The position numbers and the translations under genes were made by a program. A model generated the notes under the pieces. It was given only the letters and a program-made list of their open reading frames with translations. It had not been told where the DNA came from and searched no databases. Shown piece after piece: positions 39,930-52,513 of a stretch of DNA of 64,000 bases; within the stretch, counting starts at the first letter, position 1, and each line of letters starts with the position of its first letter. The stretch lies in contig CAVNZM010000011.1 of the NCBI GenBank assembly GCA_963693365.1, positions 310,001-374,000 on the forward strand, in the 5' to 3' direction. The DNA is from Amoebidium appalachense. Its lineage: Eukaryota > Ichthyosporea.

Positions 39930-41120
39930 ATGATCTTGCCAGTGAAAAGGGCAACTCAGGCTGGCTTACACATAGATCTTCTGGTGCCACCCCTAGATCT
40001 TACACTAGCAGACACCCAAACTACGCATATACACATCCATGCCCACACACAAGCACACAGAAGTATGGCTCTACTCAAGCCAACCCCCTCTCTGGCTTCT
40101 GCTATGGCCAGATCCATGCTCTCTGGAACCAGCAGACGCCCTTTTCGCTACACCTCCCACTCGATCTCTACCCACGCTGATCCAAACGAAACCAAAACGG
40201 AGCAAGAAAACCCCCCAGAACCCCTACCCATCGTTCGAAATGGCGCATATGTGTGCCCTCGCCCCGGCTGCACACACACGTTTACGTCCAGACACCTCCT
40301 TGTAGTGCACACGTACAGGCACAGTGTCCCTCTCTCGCAAAGAAAACGAAGCTTCACCCGGGACGACACACCAGCAACCATCCAACAGAGGGAAAGGGCG
40401 GCCCTTGCTAGCCTCAAAAACGCAACCAACACCAGCCAAGCTCTCAACACAAACGGTTTTGCAGGCCCGGGCATGCCATTCTGTTCTTCTCAGGGTGAAA
40501 ATGCAACGGGTCCCCAACCAACAACCAGCAACCTCCCCCGGTGTAGACCAACACGTCCCCCCCTTCCCCAGCGTCCACGTAGGCTACCACGCACCAGCAC
40601 ATGTAGTAACAAGGAAAACACATGCAGCCTGTCAACAGAAAACGAGCACGAGCAAAAGCCTTGCCCACAGCCAAAACACACAGCCAAACCCAAGCAAGCT
40701 GTGCGGCCCACCCCCACTGTTGGGGCACCAGGAGAGAAGAAGAAGTTCAAGTGTCCGCACTGCGACTTCACCAATGAGCGCTGGAGCCACATAGAGCGCC
40801 ACCTGCCTGTGCACGACGGCCGGCCCCGCCCCTATGCCTGCTCCTTCCCTGGGTGCGTGGCACGCTATGCCCTGCCCGGCCCCCTTGTCCTGCACGAGCG
40901 CAAACACGTGTGGCCCTCAACCGACGACACGAAGAAGTTTGCATGCCCCTTTGCTGGGTGCATGTCCAGGTTTGGGCGCAAATACGACTGCGACGAGCAC
41001 TACCGCACGCACCTGGGGGAGAGATATCCGTGCACCTACCCTGGCTGTGAAAGCAGCTACTCACGTGAGAGGGATATGAAGAGACACTACGATGAGAAGC
41101 ACAAGCATGTGTACCGCTAG
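39930..41120 (+). CDS. C2H2 zinc-finger protein 3 (five fingers, split architecture)
   Basis: Intronless frame of 396 residues from the first in-frame ATG. A second ATG at 40065 has a better context (A at -3, G at +4) and would give 351 residues. The first 45 residues overlap CA-rich DNA, so the inner start is quite possible. A three-codon upstream frame (39922-39933) overlaps the outer ATG. One standard C2H2 finger (CPRPGC...HTYRH) lies near residues 110-132. A Ser/Thr/Pro-rich linker follows to about residue 270. Four C-terminal fingers run to the end: C-X2-C...H-X3-H, two with C-X4-C...H-X3-H, and a final C-X4-C with H-X4-H. Linkers are not the TGEKP type. Predicted nuclear DNA-binding protein, same layout as the genes at 12019 and 29137. 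Confidence 0.88.
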   Translation: MILPVKRATQAGLHIDLLVPPLDLTLADTQTTHIHIHAHTQAHRSMALLKPTPSLASAMARSMLSGTSRRPFRYTSHSISTHADPNETKTEQENPPEPLPIVRNGAYVCPRPGCTHTFTSRHLLVVHTYRHSVPLSQRKRSFTRDDTPATIQQRERAALASLKNATNTSQALNTNGFAGPGMPFCSSQGENATGPQPTTSNLPRCRPTRPPLPQRPRRLPRTSTCSNKENTCSLSTENEHEQKPCPQPKHTAKPKQAVRPTPTVGAPGEKKKFKCPHCDFTNERWSHIERHLPVHDGRPRPYACSFPGCVARYALPGPLVLHERKHVWPSTDDTKKFACPFAGCMSRFGRKYDCDEHYRTHLGERYPCTYPGCESSYSRERDMKRHYDEKHKHVYR

Positions 41121-41671
41121 GGCATGTGTGCGGGTCTATAGGCCCCTGCCCTAGGCGTTGTATCTTTGCTTGTCTTGGTTTGGCTCATGCGCAGGTGCTC
41201 GCTGCATAGGTATGTCTTTTATATGCTTGCTTTCTTTTCTATTTCTTTCTTGGTGTGTCAAAATAACAAAATAGCCTATGTTAGGTTGTTGGGTTGCGGA
41301 AAGGGAGGGAGGGGGGGAGGGCAGGGGGGATGGGGGGGGGATATTGGTCGGGGGGGGGGGGGGGGGGGGGGAGGGAGGGTAACTGATGAAGGAGGCCGCG
41401 GGGGAGGGGGGGGGGGGAGGTTGGAAGGGGTACGTTGCAGGCCTTGAAGTGTGTTGGTGTAGAGATGTATGGGGGTGCGGATGTGGGGAGTATTAAGAAG
41501 AAAAGAGCAGCCTTGGCAAGGAACATACAGCGAATGTGCCGATTATGAATTCAGATTCAAGCTCAAAACACCTCCAAGTTTATAGCTGCCGAAGTATGGA
41601 TATTATTCGGCTGCACCTGGCTGTGTGTGCCCACATACATAAGTTGAATCTTAGTAGCGCTTGATGCCCCC

Positions 41672-41714
<43 letters not shown>

Positions 41715-41735
41715 CCCCCGCACCTCTCCCTCCTT

Positions 41736-41780
<45 letters not shown>

Positions 41781-42632
41781 TAAAAAATTTAAAAGAAAAG
41801 AAAGAAACTGGCTGCCCGGATACATTGTCAATGAAGAAGTTTGAAATAATGGCATCGTGTTTGAGATGTTGCTGCTGAGAAAAAAGATTTCAGCAGAAAA
41901 CACGTCTGAACACAGTGACTACTGGTAGGTTAAGGCCAAATGGTCACGGTGTGCAATATTGTATGTCGCCAGCCGAAACAAGGGAAACTGTTACAGAAAA
42001 TACGAGTGTTGAGTACTCGGAAAATGCATCAGGTCACACGACACCACATGCCCCTGAAACCAGCCAATCACATCCTGCTTGCGGCGGTGGATGTCTTAGT
42101 GCAAATCTGTGAGGGGGTGTGGTTGCATGTGTGTGGCTGTTGTCAGCTTATATTTATTCCATTCTTATTGTTTGTAGGTTTTTGTGGTGGTGGTGGTATG
42201 AGGGCTGATGGTGGTGGTACTGGCGGCACGGCGGTGGTCGTGTGTCTTTGCGTGTACTGTATGTGTGTGTGTGTGTGTTGTGTTTGTGGGTGGTTTTGTT
42301 TGTTGGGAGAGGGGGGGGATAGGGGGAGGAGAAGGAGAGGCTCCGAGGCTGGAAATGAGGGAAGGAGGTTGTAAGTTATGGAAACACAACTCGATTAGGG
42401 AGGGTGGGGGAGGAGGGGGAAGGGGGGGGGGGGGGGAGGTTAGAAGATGACGAGGGGAAGATGGGGAGATTTGTTGGACAAACAGATACCACTGCAAGGA
42501 CCGAACGAGGCTCACGAAAGTATCATTATGCTGTGGCTGTGGGCTAAAACAACCGAACACAGAGTAAAGCCCAAGAGGAGTCCCCCCCTCCCTCCCTCTC
42601 TCCCCCCCCCCCAAAAAAAAATGTGTATGTGT

Positions 42633-42679
<47 letters not shown>

Positions 42680-43531
42680 GCGTGTGTATGTGTGTGTGTG
42701 TGTGTGTGTGGGGGGGGGGGGGGAGGAGGCAATTATTTCCTTTTCTCTTTATTGTACTATTTTTCCCTTTTTTTTCTCTTTTTGTTTCTCCGTGCAAAGT
42801 GGTGATTTGTTGTTGTTGTGGTTTTTACTATTGTTTTCTTTGGAGGGGAGGCGGGGGGGGGGGGGGGGGGGGGGATGGTGGTGGTGGTGGTGGTGGGGGG
42901 GGGGGGGGGGGAGGTGGATGGGGTGGGTGGGGGTGGGGTGGTGGGGTTGGAGGGGCGGGGAAGGGGGGGGGGGAGGGGGGGGGGGGGGGGAGGGGTCAGC
43001 AGGAAGGGCGAAAAATGATGTCAAAATCCTTATACAGTATCTGTAAAGTGGTGATTGTTGTTGTTGTTGTTTTTACTATTGTTTTTTTTGGAGGGGGAGG
43101 CGGGGGGGGGGGGGGGGGGGGGGGATGGTGGTGGTGGTGTGGGAGGGGGGGGGGGGGGGGGGGGGGAGGGGGTGGGTGGGGTGGTGGGGAGGGGAGGGAG
43201 GGGCGGGGAGGGGGGGGGGGGGGGGGGGGGGTCAGCAGGAAGGGCGAAAATGATGTCAAAATGCTCATACAGTATCTGAGTGTTTGAGCAGAATGAGAGG
43301 ATGAGGAGGAAAAGAGATGCTGAGGAGAAGAAGCAGGGCCAAAAGACCAGAGAGGAAGGAGGGGTAGCGGAACAGAGCAGTAAAAATGAGGCTACATGTA
43401 TAAAGGTGTTGGGCTATAAGGAAAAGAAGGAAATTCGGAGGAGTGTGATTTTGCGCACAGCCAGGAGGGAACCGATGATGACTTGCATCCGGGGGACAAG
43501 GGGGGGAAGGGGGGGGGTGGGGGGGGTAGCA

Positions 43532-43630
<99 letters not shown>

Positions 43631-45421
43631 GGGCGTGCGGTTGTGCATGTGGGGCACGTTTGTGTGTGTGTATTAACAGTGCCACAGCACCTATTTGCAC
43701 CGTATGTGTGTGCTATCCGTGACATTGACCATGATCCCGGGCCTCCTCGTGTTTCACCTTGCGAGTACTCGTCCAAGCTTGGCCGTTGTAGCAAATGGGA
43801 ACTCTGGGCACAAACATGTTAAGCCTCAATAAACTAACCGCAACAAACTAACACCCGTGCTTTCGTCACGAGATATCCGTTGTTTCCGGGATTTCGAATT
43901 CAGCCAGCCCACACAACAGCATGCTAGCAAAACGTCTTCTGTTTCTGGCATCAACACCAAGGCCTCCTAATAAAACCTTCGCCTTCCCGTTATTGTAAAC
44001 AGCGTAAACGTCAAGCTTTATTGTATATTGCAGTCCAGGGGGCCGCTTGCTCATATAGGGCCTGATACTAGTGTAATGAATCCTGCAGTTGTTGGGAAGC
44101 GCTCAGCCTGCCCGTGCGCATGCGAGCGGCCGCGGCCGTGTTTTTGACTCTTGGTCTCCATGGATTCAAAGAGGAGGTGGGGCCCATAACAAAGAATAAG
44201 AAGCTAAATTTCAGAGCTTTGTTTTACTTATTAAAAAAGATCTGTACGCAGATGCATTTATAGAACACTGAGCATACAAAAATTATTTCATACCATCATG
44301 AAAAGAGAACCGATCCCTTTTTAGTAATGAGTATTCCTAAATAATTACTTTGTAGATCTTTTGTGAAGTCGTATTTGTTGTTTAGAGGGGTCTACACATG
44401 CTCCCTCATTTGCCATCATGGTGTTCTCCGAGCCAATCGTGTGCACATCTGTGGGGACTGAATGATGCCTGCATCACCACATTTGAACTACGGCGAAACA
44501 CGCCAAAACTCCATTTTCTGTGGCTTTATATGATTATTATTAAATACATAATTGTTTTGTTACAAATAACACCTTTACATCAACTTACATGATCTCTTAC
44601 AGTCTAGGATGCTTCGGAATTTAACGGGTCTGGAATCAATATTTGGGAAAGGTCGCTGCCAAATAAAGCTAGGAACCTTTATCTACGATTGGTTGTTGTG
44701 TTTCGGCAACAATGATTGGTTCGGGACGCATCAATCGTTCATGAGTGTAAACATGTTTTGTTAACGTTGGAAAACTCATGTTGTGCACTTGTGCTATTTT
44801 GTGTTACACTTCACATGGAAATTCCTGGGATATTTCTTGCCCTAAAGCAGCTGTTGTAAACTGCACATATTGGCGTGGATGTTTTTTGGTTTTTCTTAAG
44901 CCAGTAGTAACACCATATGCGCAAGGCCTTGATACGAACATCGCGTGCACATAGACACATGTGCATGTGCTTGCACCAGTCACTCGAGCTCTGCATTCCT
45001 TCGAGGGAGCAGTTTTTAGTCAGGACCACAAAGTTCGGCGTTGGTGTAGGCAGATATACGAGTGTTGGAACAATTGGAGGGTGCTGCAGCTGCATGAGCA
45101 TAGGCGTATGAGTTTATCGGGCACTGAAAACGTGTTGCCAGAATCGAATGCGGTGGACAGCCACCATATGCATACCAGCTGCCTAGGGGTTTTTTTTTAA
45201 TTTACTAACTACTAACTCGGTATTTCTGATTATGCGGTGCCGAAACCTTTCTTAGCTCACCACAAAACTTCAACAGTATTTTATTTAATACCATTTTTGT
45301 TACCCTTTAAGAGCATCATACGGATGTATGCTTAGCCGCCAGCTAGCAATTCGTTCCCTCCAGCCTAAGACGTTTTCAATCAGAGTACATAACACATATA
45401 TATATCAAGCACCCACCCACC
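41121..45421. other. Intergenic, with G-rich tandem duplication
   Basis: G-rich blocks (41330-41420, 41739-41779, 42420-42440), poly-C (41671-41712), GT arrays (42620-42715, 43540-43612), a 240-bp tandem duplication (42796-43278) and AT-rich unique DNA (43820-45420). A 62-codon minus-strand frame ending near 43866 is not convincing. Confidence 0.6.
42796..43278. repeat. Tandem duplication of a G-rich block, two copies of about 240 bp
   Basis: Copies start at 42796 and 43045. Each opens AAAGTGGTGATT, passes TTGTTGTTG, a G-rich core with GATGGTGGTGGTGG, and ends with GATGTCAAAAT...ATACAGTATCTG. Confidence 0.85.
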
Positions 45422-47077
45422 ATGTCACACCTCGTGGGCAAGCCACTGCAAACCATCGGTAGTGAGACCGATCTACAGCACTTCACCGTGCAGCCAAAGG
45501 ACACATCGGGCACACAACCACGCAAGGATGGCCTTTCAAAGTCCACATCACGGGGCACCGTCGACTCTGTCATCAGCACGCCCAGCTCGCCAATCACAAC
45601 ACAAACCACCACCAGTGGGGGGACGCTCCCACGGCCGAAAGAACGAAGACTCAGTGTGGGCAGCCACGCAGGTGCCACGTACACATACAACAACTCCCCG
45701 TCCACCCTGCGCCGTGTGTCCCAGCAAAGCCAAACAGAGACCGTTTTGCGCAAAAACGTCAGCGTTATGTCCACTACGGCCACCAGTCTCATGAATGTGA
45801 ATGTGTCAGCACTATCCAAGGAGGAAGTGGAGGATCTGACCCACCGCACATTTGATGCCGAGTACCACCTGCGCACATTGGGCCTGTTTATTGTCCTTGT
45901 TGTTGTGCTGATAATCCAAGAGGCAATTGTGTGGCACCACAGCAGGCAGGTGACCAAGTACGACCCATTAAGCCGCGTCAAACTCGCAACAACAGACCTC
46001 CTGAGGACCTACGGCACCTTCACCCAGATCCGAGCAACAACAAACATGACCGAACCTATGGCCCTGGGCAATTTAAAGCTAGCCACGGGCCACCTAATAG
46101 GCAACGTGACGGCATTCAACAACATAGTGCACAATGCCACCCGTGATGGCTGGGAGGTATTTCGCATCCAGATCATCCCCACGGCACTCACATATGCAGA
46201 GCTTACAGTCATGGGGATGCTGGTGTTTATCAACCAGTCCCTCCCCTGGGTGCGCTCACGTGGCATGCAGTACATCTGGCTGCTGTCCGTCACGGCCATC
46301 CTACTGCTGACGTCATTAAGTCTGACGTCATGCAGCTATCTGCTCGTCCTGTTCAGGTTTCCTATTTTGGACATCAAAAACCCGGCGACATTGGACGAAT
46401 TGAAGCGGGTGGGCAAGAGGGTGATGGATGCGGGCACGGTGCTCAGTGTGTCCAACTTTATTTTGTGCTGCTGCTACTGCTCATCCATGGTGCAGCGCCA
46501 AAGGGTGATCTATCTGATCTTTGCAAGGTCTATCAAGGCCAGAAGGGTTAACTACATGTTGCCCTTCCCCCTAGCCTTTGTGGTGGGGGCCATAGCATGC
46601 ATCACCCCCTTTGTGTGGCGCTATCACTACGACTATGACCCATACAAGGTGGCTATTGGTCTGTCGGGTCTGTGGCTAATCGTGGTGGTCTATGCCTCGT
46701 GGCTGGCCTACTACATCTACCTATCCCGTCTGGCTACCACCGAGTTCTCCGATTTCTATCTTAATATCCGCCAGTGCGTGCTGATATTCCTCACCATATG
46801 CCCGTACCTCATCTACCTGTCCCTTAACCCGCTTGCCCTTAACGTCGGGTGGTGGGCGCTCGCGCGGTTTTCGATTACGGTCGGGGCGGGAGATCAGTTC
46901 TTATGCCAGTGGGTGCAGAAGAGATACAAGTACACGTTGGCTGGCCACCAGGCTAGCCACACTACAGGCACGAGTGTGTCTCACTCCCAGCACATGCCAA
47001 AGAGCACAAGCACACTGGCTATTGACAAGGTGTCGGCGCCAAACCTGGCCGAGTCCACGGAGATATCGAGGGTGTAG
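45422..47077 (+). CDS. Polytopic membrane protein of unknown family, single exon
   Basis: 551 residues from an ATG in CACCATGT context; TATATATAT lies about 20-30 bp upstream. Residues 1-150 are Ser/Thr-rich, charged and probably cytosolic. Hydrophobic segments lie at about 153-171, 252-270, 284-312, 336-356, 379-398, 410-434 and 452-470, with a possible eighth at 473-495. The loop between the first two (172-251) carries three N-glycosylation sequons (NMT, NVT, NAT), which places it outside and the N-terminus inside. The segment 336-356 is unusually Cys-rich (CCCYCSS). The C-terminal 55 residues are polar. The count of seven or eight helices suggests a receptor- or transporter-like protein, but I see no diagnostic GPCR motif (no DRY, no NPxxY) and do not recognise the family. 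Codon use and composition are clearly coding, unlike neighbouring repeats. Confidence 0.78.
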   Translation: MSHLVGKPLQTIGSETDLQHFTVQPKDTSGTQPRKDGLSKSTSRGTVDSVISTPSSPITTQTTTSGGTLPRPKERRLSVGSHAGATYTYNNSPSTLRRVSQQSQTETVLRKNVSVMSTTATSLMNVNVSALSKEEVEDLTHRTFDAEYHLRTLGLFIVLVVVLIIQEAIVWHHSRQVTKYDPLSRVKLATTDLLRTYGTFTQIRATTNMTEPMALGNLKLATGHLIGNVTAFNNIVHNATRDGWEVFRIQIIPTALTYAELTVMGMLVFINQSLPWVRSRGMQYIWLLSVTAILLLTSLSLTSCSYLLVLFRFPILDIKNPATLDELKRVGKRVMDAGTVLSVSNFILCCCYCSSMVQRQRVIYLIFARSIKARRVNYMLPFPLAFVVGAIACITPFVWRYHYDYDPYKVAIGLSGLWLIVVVYASWLAYYIYLSRLATTEFSDFYLNIRQCVLIFLTICPYLIYLSLNPLALNVGWWALARFSITVGAGDQFLCQWVQKRYKYTLAGHQASHTTGTSVSHSQHMPKSTSTLAIDKVSAPNLAESTEISRV

Positions 47078-47941
47078 GGGGATACATAGTGTTGGTGTAT
47101 GGGCCACTAATCTTGTGCGGCTACGTGCGTGCACATGTGATTGTGTGTGTGTGTGTGTGGTGGTAATTCATTTGCGTCGGGGAGGGGGGGGGGGGGGGGG
47201 GGGGGGGGTCGTGTCAAAATATTCACTACGCCTTTTCCCAACCGTTCACAACTACAGAATGTATACGGCATTGGCAATACGTATCAAATTGTTTTTTTTT
47301 TTTAACATGTGTGTGAGCTTTCGAGAAGAGGGGTGCGTGGTGAAGGGATATTTTTGCCTGTGTGTAACTCGCTTCGTAGAGTTTCTATGTATGCACCGGG
47401 GGGGGGGGGGGGGGGGGGGGAGGGGGGACTTGAAACTGGCAGCTCCATTTGCTGCTGGGGCCAATCATTACAGGTTAGGTGGACTGATTATTCCATATGC
47501 ATGGCAATAAGACAACACTGATATAGTTATATATTGGTTGATTTGCGTGTCTGAGTTTTGAACAACAGCAGAAACTTTCAGAAAGACTTTTTCGTAGATT
47601 TTGAGGGGTTGCTTGTTGCACTTAGCCTATGATACAAGGTATATGTGTAAGTGGCATTAAGCTCTTCATTAGAAACTATCAAATAGAATACTGCATGTGT
47701 GTATCAATGATACTGGTGGATAAGTCCATGAGGATATCGAGTTTGACGAGTAGAAATAAAAGTTGACTGCGGTGTCTGGTGCTGTGCATTAGACACTTAT
47801 CTTTCTCACTTGGGCACGCAAAAACACACACATACGACACACAACATACACGTGCATGCATGCACACATCCACTCACTTGTTGCACACCGCAGCGCACAC
47901 CGTGGCACCCACACGCGCGCGCACCGTGCCCCTTCCCTCCC

Positions 47942-47994
<53 letters not shown>

Positions 47995-48459
47995 CTGCCT
48001 CGCCCTCCCAGCCCCGCCCTTGCCCACCTAAACCCACACGCACGGTGGCACCCACACATCCACACACACACATGCGCTGCTTGTATGCATGTGAGCCCCC
48101 TATTTAATTCTGCCACTGCATACCATCGCCATCCCAACAGCCCATTCCCTCATCACACCTACGGGAAATCCCTTACTCACCCCCCCAACCCCCCCCCCTC
48201 CCCCATCCCCTGCCTTGGCACCAGCGATCTTCTGGTTCCTCACGCGTGGCCTCTCTGCTCTCCTGCCCCCCCCCCCCCCCCCCCCTCCCCCCTACCCACT
48301 CGGTTTCTCACGTACTCTGCATGCCCCATTCCCCCTTGTCCCCCGCTTTCTTCTTGGATGTGCTGCATGCTCAGAGCATGCCCTTCCCCTCCCCCCCCCC
48401 TCCCCCCCCCCCTCCCGGGCCCCCTTTTTATGTGCTGCATGCCCGATTTCCTTTCGAAT

Positions 48460-48497
<38 letters not shown>

Positions 48498-49346
48498 TTT
48501 CCCGTCTTCATGTACTACCTGCCCCATTCCCCTCCCCTCCCCTCCTCCTCCTGGCACCTGTCCGCCTTCTTCTAGAATGCTTTGCATGCCAAATCCCCTT
48601 CCACCTCTCCACCCCCCCCCCCCCCCCCTCCCGAAAACCCCCGGCCCCCTCCTATATGCGCCGCAAGCTCAATCCACTCCCCCCCCCCCCCCCCCCCTCC
48701 CCCCTTCATATGTGCTGCATGCCCAATTCCCCCCTCCCCCCTCCCCCCTCCCCCTCCGCCTTCTCAGATAGTATGTGCTGCATGCCCGAGTCGTCTTCAA
48801 CCCTCCTCCTCTCCACGTGCCTGCATAACTAGTTCCTCCAGCACGAACACATTAACGTATCCACGGGCCATAGGTGCCTCCCCTCCTTCTCTCCTGCCCC
48901 CAGTGGGCGCCCCCTCCCCCCCCCCCCCCCCTCCCCCCTCCTCCATCGGCTATCCCCCCCCCCTCCCCCCCCATTTGCATCCCCCCCCCCCCCCCCCCCC
49001 CCCCCCCCATCCTGCCTAACCTCCTCCCCCTCCCCCTCCCCTCCCCCCCACACACAAACACACACGCGCGCGCACACAAAAAAACATGCCCACATACCAA
49101 CCTGGATAATTCAAAAAGAACTGCTATGCGAAAGTTGAGAGACAAGGGAAAGAGATAGTGCACATGCATGGGCATGATATGGCACCAATAGGAATCCTTC
49201 CAAAAGTGAGGCCCCCATATTCGTGGCTTGTACAGTAGGGTATGGGGACATACCGTGTGAGCTGTGAGGGAAGGCGAATATGCAGCCTGAGGGGGTTCGT
49301 TGTGGATGGTGTTGGTTCCGGTGCTGCTGGTGGTGGCGATGTGTGT

Positions 49347-49377
<31 letters not shown>

Positions 49378-49840
49378 GGGGGGGAGGGAGGGGGAGAGAG
49401 GGAGAGGGGGGGGGGAGGGCGGGGAAGAAGCGCACCATGTGTGGAACACATCGAAGATACGACTGTGCATGTGCATATGGGTGGCATCTTCGGCTAAAAT
49501 GAGGCCAGTGGGTGAGTGGGTGGGCGGAAGGGTGGCAGTGTGTGTGTTCCCCGTGGGGGCTTGGAGGGGGGGGATGAATTGAGTGGGAAGGGCAGGGGGG
49601 TGAGTGTGAGGGGAGGGAGGGAGGTGGGGAGATTGCCTTCAAAGGTAGGTAGGAAACTGTTGTTGCCATCAGACCATAGGAGGAAGTATAGAGAAGACCG
49701 GGTGGGTGTGAGTGGGAAAGGTGGGAAGGGGGGGGGGGGGGGGGGGGGGGGGAGGTGGAAAGAGCGAGCCTTCGAGGAAAGACAGTCACGTCAGGTTGAT
49801 CACCGACAAGTCGGGTGGCGGGATTTGCCTTGAGCAGCGG

Positions 49841-49961
<121 letters not shown>

Positions 49962-52333
49962 TGGGGGGGGGGGGGGGGTTGGGAGGGATGCATGGATTGG
50001 CTTAGGGGATCTTAAGGCCTAACGGCAGGGAGGGTCACGGCCCAGCCACGTGGCTTATCAATGACCATATATGGATAAACACGGCTCAATGGCAGGAAAA
50101 AAAAGGGTTTCATTGTACACGTCACCGGGCATTTTTGAACTCCAGTTGGAAAGAAACGAGTGTGCAAGGGGAACCAGCATGGGAGGAGGGGGAAGGGATG
50201 GTGCATAAGAGGGGACACTGGGTGCTGGGCCATGGTATATATTGAGGAGGCACATTGAGCTGGAGGGAGGGGGGTAGAAAATACCTCCCAGTCTCCCTCC
50301 TAAAAAATCTAGTTGCTGTTCTCTCCCATTCTCCCCCCTCCCCCTCCTGTGTCCCCCCCTCCCCCCCTCCACCCCCAAAATCCCCGCCATTCCGGAGGAT
50401 TAGAATCGCTGTGTGAATTTGTCCGCGCGACTTGTTCTATGCACCATCACATGTGAAATTTCTTAGCCTTTAAGGGGTGGGGCTCCAACCAAAACCACTG
50501 AGGCTGGTGTTATTTCTTCCGTTGCGTCAAGTCTTACTTGCAGTGCGTGGGTGGATATCGGCCATATGGATGAACTCAGTAACAACTCAGTTGATTTCAT
50601 TCAGCGACACTACAAAATCCAATACCGTTGTGTATTCTCACGCAGTGCAGCGTCACATGTACTAGGCGCAGATGGATACCAGAGAGCAGCTCGGGGGACA
50701 GACCAACGAGAACACTATCTATATCAGCACAGGTCTTTGTAGGGAGTTGGGGGGGGAGGGGGGGGGGGAGGGGGAGGGGGGAAGGGGGGCTTGGGCTGAA
50801 AACTTTGGGCATCATGGGTCATATATCTCTGGCAGTCACAAATAGTGATCTGTGAGCCATGGGCTGCAATGCACAGCAGAGCATGTGGGTCACAAAATGA
50901 TGAGCCGCGCGCGCGATGCAAGAACATGTGTACGTCCTCGCCCTTGCATGTGTGTGTAAACGGATTTGCCCATGATTGTGTCCGAGTGCGTGCGTGAGTG
51001 TGAGTGCGTGGGTGTGCGCGTGGGTGTGTGTGTGCTGGTGCCTGTGTGTGTGTGTGTGTGTGTGTGGTGGGTTTACGTGTGTGTGTCGGTGAGGCTGTGT
51101 GTGTGTGTGTGTGTGTTTGCCAGCTGTGTAGGTTGTGCAAGCCCATATGATCCGACACTTGAGTGTGTGCACAAGGACACCACACGCTGCATTTATATAG
51201 TCTCGGTGTCTGACTGATTGAGTAACTATTGGTGCATAGTCATTTTTGTTACGTTGGCAGGATGTCTCAGCAACACGTTTTCATGACTCTAAACGAATTA
51301 TAAGTACACAAAAATACTTACTCTGCACTATTGGCTATAACGGCACCGACTAATTCAAAAGTGACGCATTTTGATTGACCGATACACTATTGGTGGATCA
51401 CGACCAATCATAATATGAGTAATCAACATGCGTGGCTCATATTTGCCGCTTTCGATGGCTCTCAGGCCTTCCTATTGGTAGAGCGTCCCTCCTGGATCAC
51501 GGTAGTAAACCCAATCAAAACGCACAAAGAATGGCGAATTCTCACGCATCCAATAGCAACTGTCCTTGCTGCGGCCATTAGATGGCTTTTTTATGTTTCT
51601 CTCCTTCCATAGTCAAATTAATTATGAATATTATGGCTAAATGCTATATAGTGTGAGGTATTAGAAAATAGGGGATGAATGCTAAATGTATTCTACATTA
51701 ATATAAGGGATCTAATAGGCCTAGTGCAAGAGGATCTACACCGGGAAGTAATCGGGTCTCTGCACAGGTCATGTGCTCGCACATTCCATCTTCCCCCTGT
51801 GTACACAAAACCAGACACACGCGTGTACATCGCTCACACACACACCCAGGCGTGTATCATCAGGTAGCCTTTCTTGACTTTCCTTACTGCACGTGTTATT
51901 AGGTTCTTAAGCGGGTTGGGTACACACGCTCTGTGTGCGTAGGGCTTATACCGGGACGCATAATTTGCGTGTCCGCAATCGTTGTTTTAGCTTCTTTGTT
52001 GCACACACGGGACGCGGGGGACGTTACACATCACATCACTGTCCTCGCTAGGTGAATCATTGGGCATGTGGCACCACTCACATGCGGCTCCGGTACACGA
52101 CTCAGTGGTCATACGACATTCTGCTACTATAACTGCATGCATGCTTGCCAGCAAACGAACATGCGCACATACACACGGTGCACAAGCAAACAACGTGCAT
52201 TCAAGCACGCACACCATGCACGTAAAAGGATTACCCCGGAGATACACATATTACATGGGCACTCCTATAGTTGCAGGACGTTCCTTTTGCCACACGCGCT
52301 CACAAACAGCCGAGCGTACTCAAGGAAACACTG

Positions 52334-52342
52334 TATATATAG
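52334..52342 (+). promoter_or_regulatory. TATA-like element of the desaturase gene
   Basis: TATATATAG about 170 bp before the start codon, within AGTCTGTGTCTGA context. A closely similar element occurs at 51194. Confidence 0.4.
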
Positions 52343-52513
52343 TCTGTGTCTGAGCCGTGTTGTGAACGGTGGCCACTGTTCTCCAGATCTTTTATCTCAC
52401 TCTCTGCCTTTGCACTCTTGCCCACGCCTGGTCACACACAACAAACACACGCACACACAACACACACACCCACGGACACACACGCGCGCCCACACACGCA
52501 AGCAGCAGCCGCC

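Noticed and set aside
43280-43822. 180-codon plus-strand frame with a Lys/Arg-rich start
   Set aside because: Begins without ATG and runs into a (GT)n array; no coding signature.
43866-44054. 62-codon minus-strand frame with ATG
   Set aside because: Short, no domain, no splice partner or promoter evidence; could be an exon but cannot be supported.
51182-51215. Promoter of a separate gene at 51.2 kb
   Set aside because: No coding frame follows; kept only as a duplicated TATA-like element.
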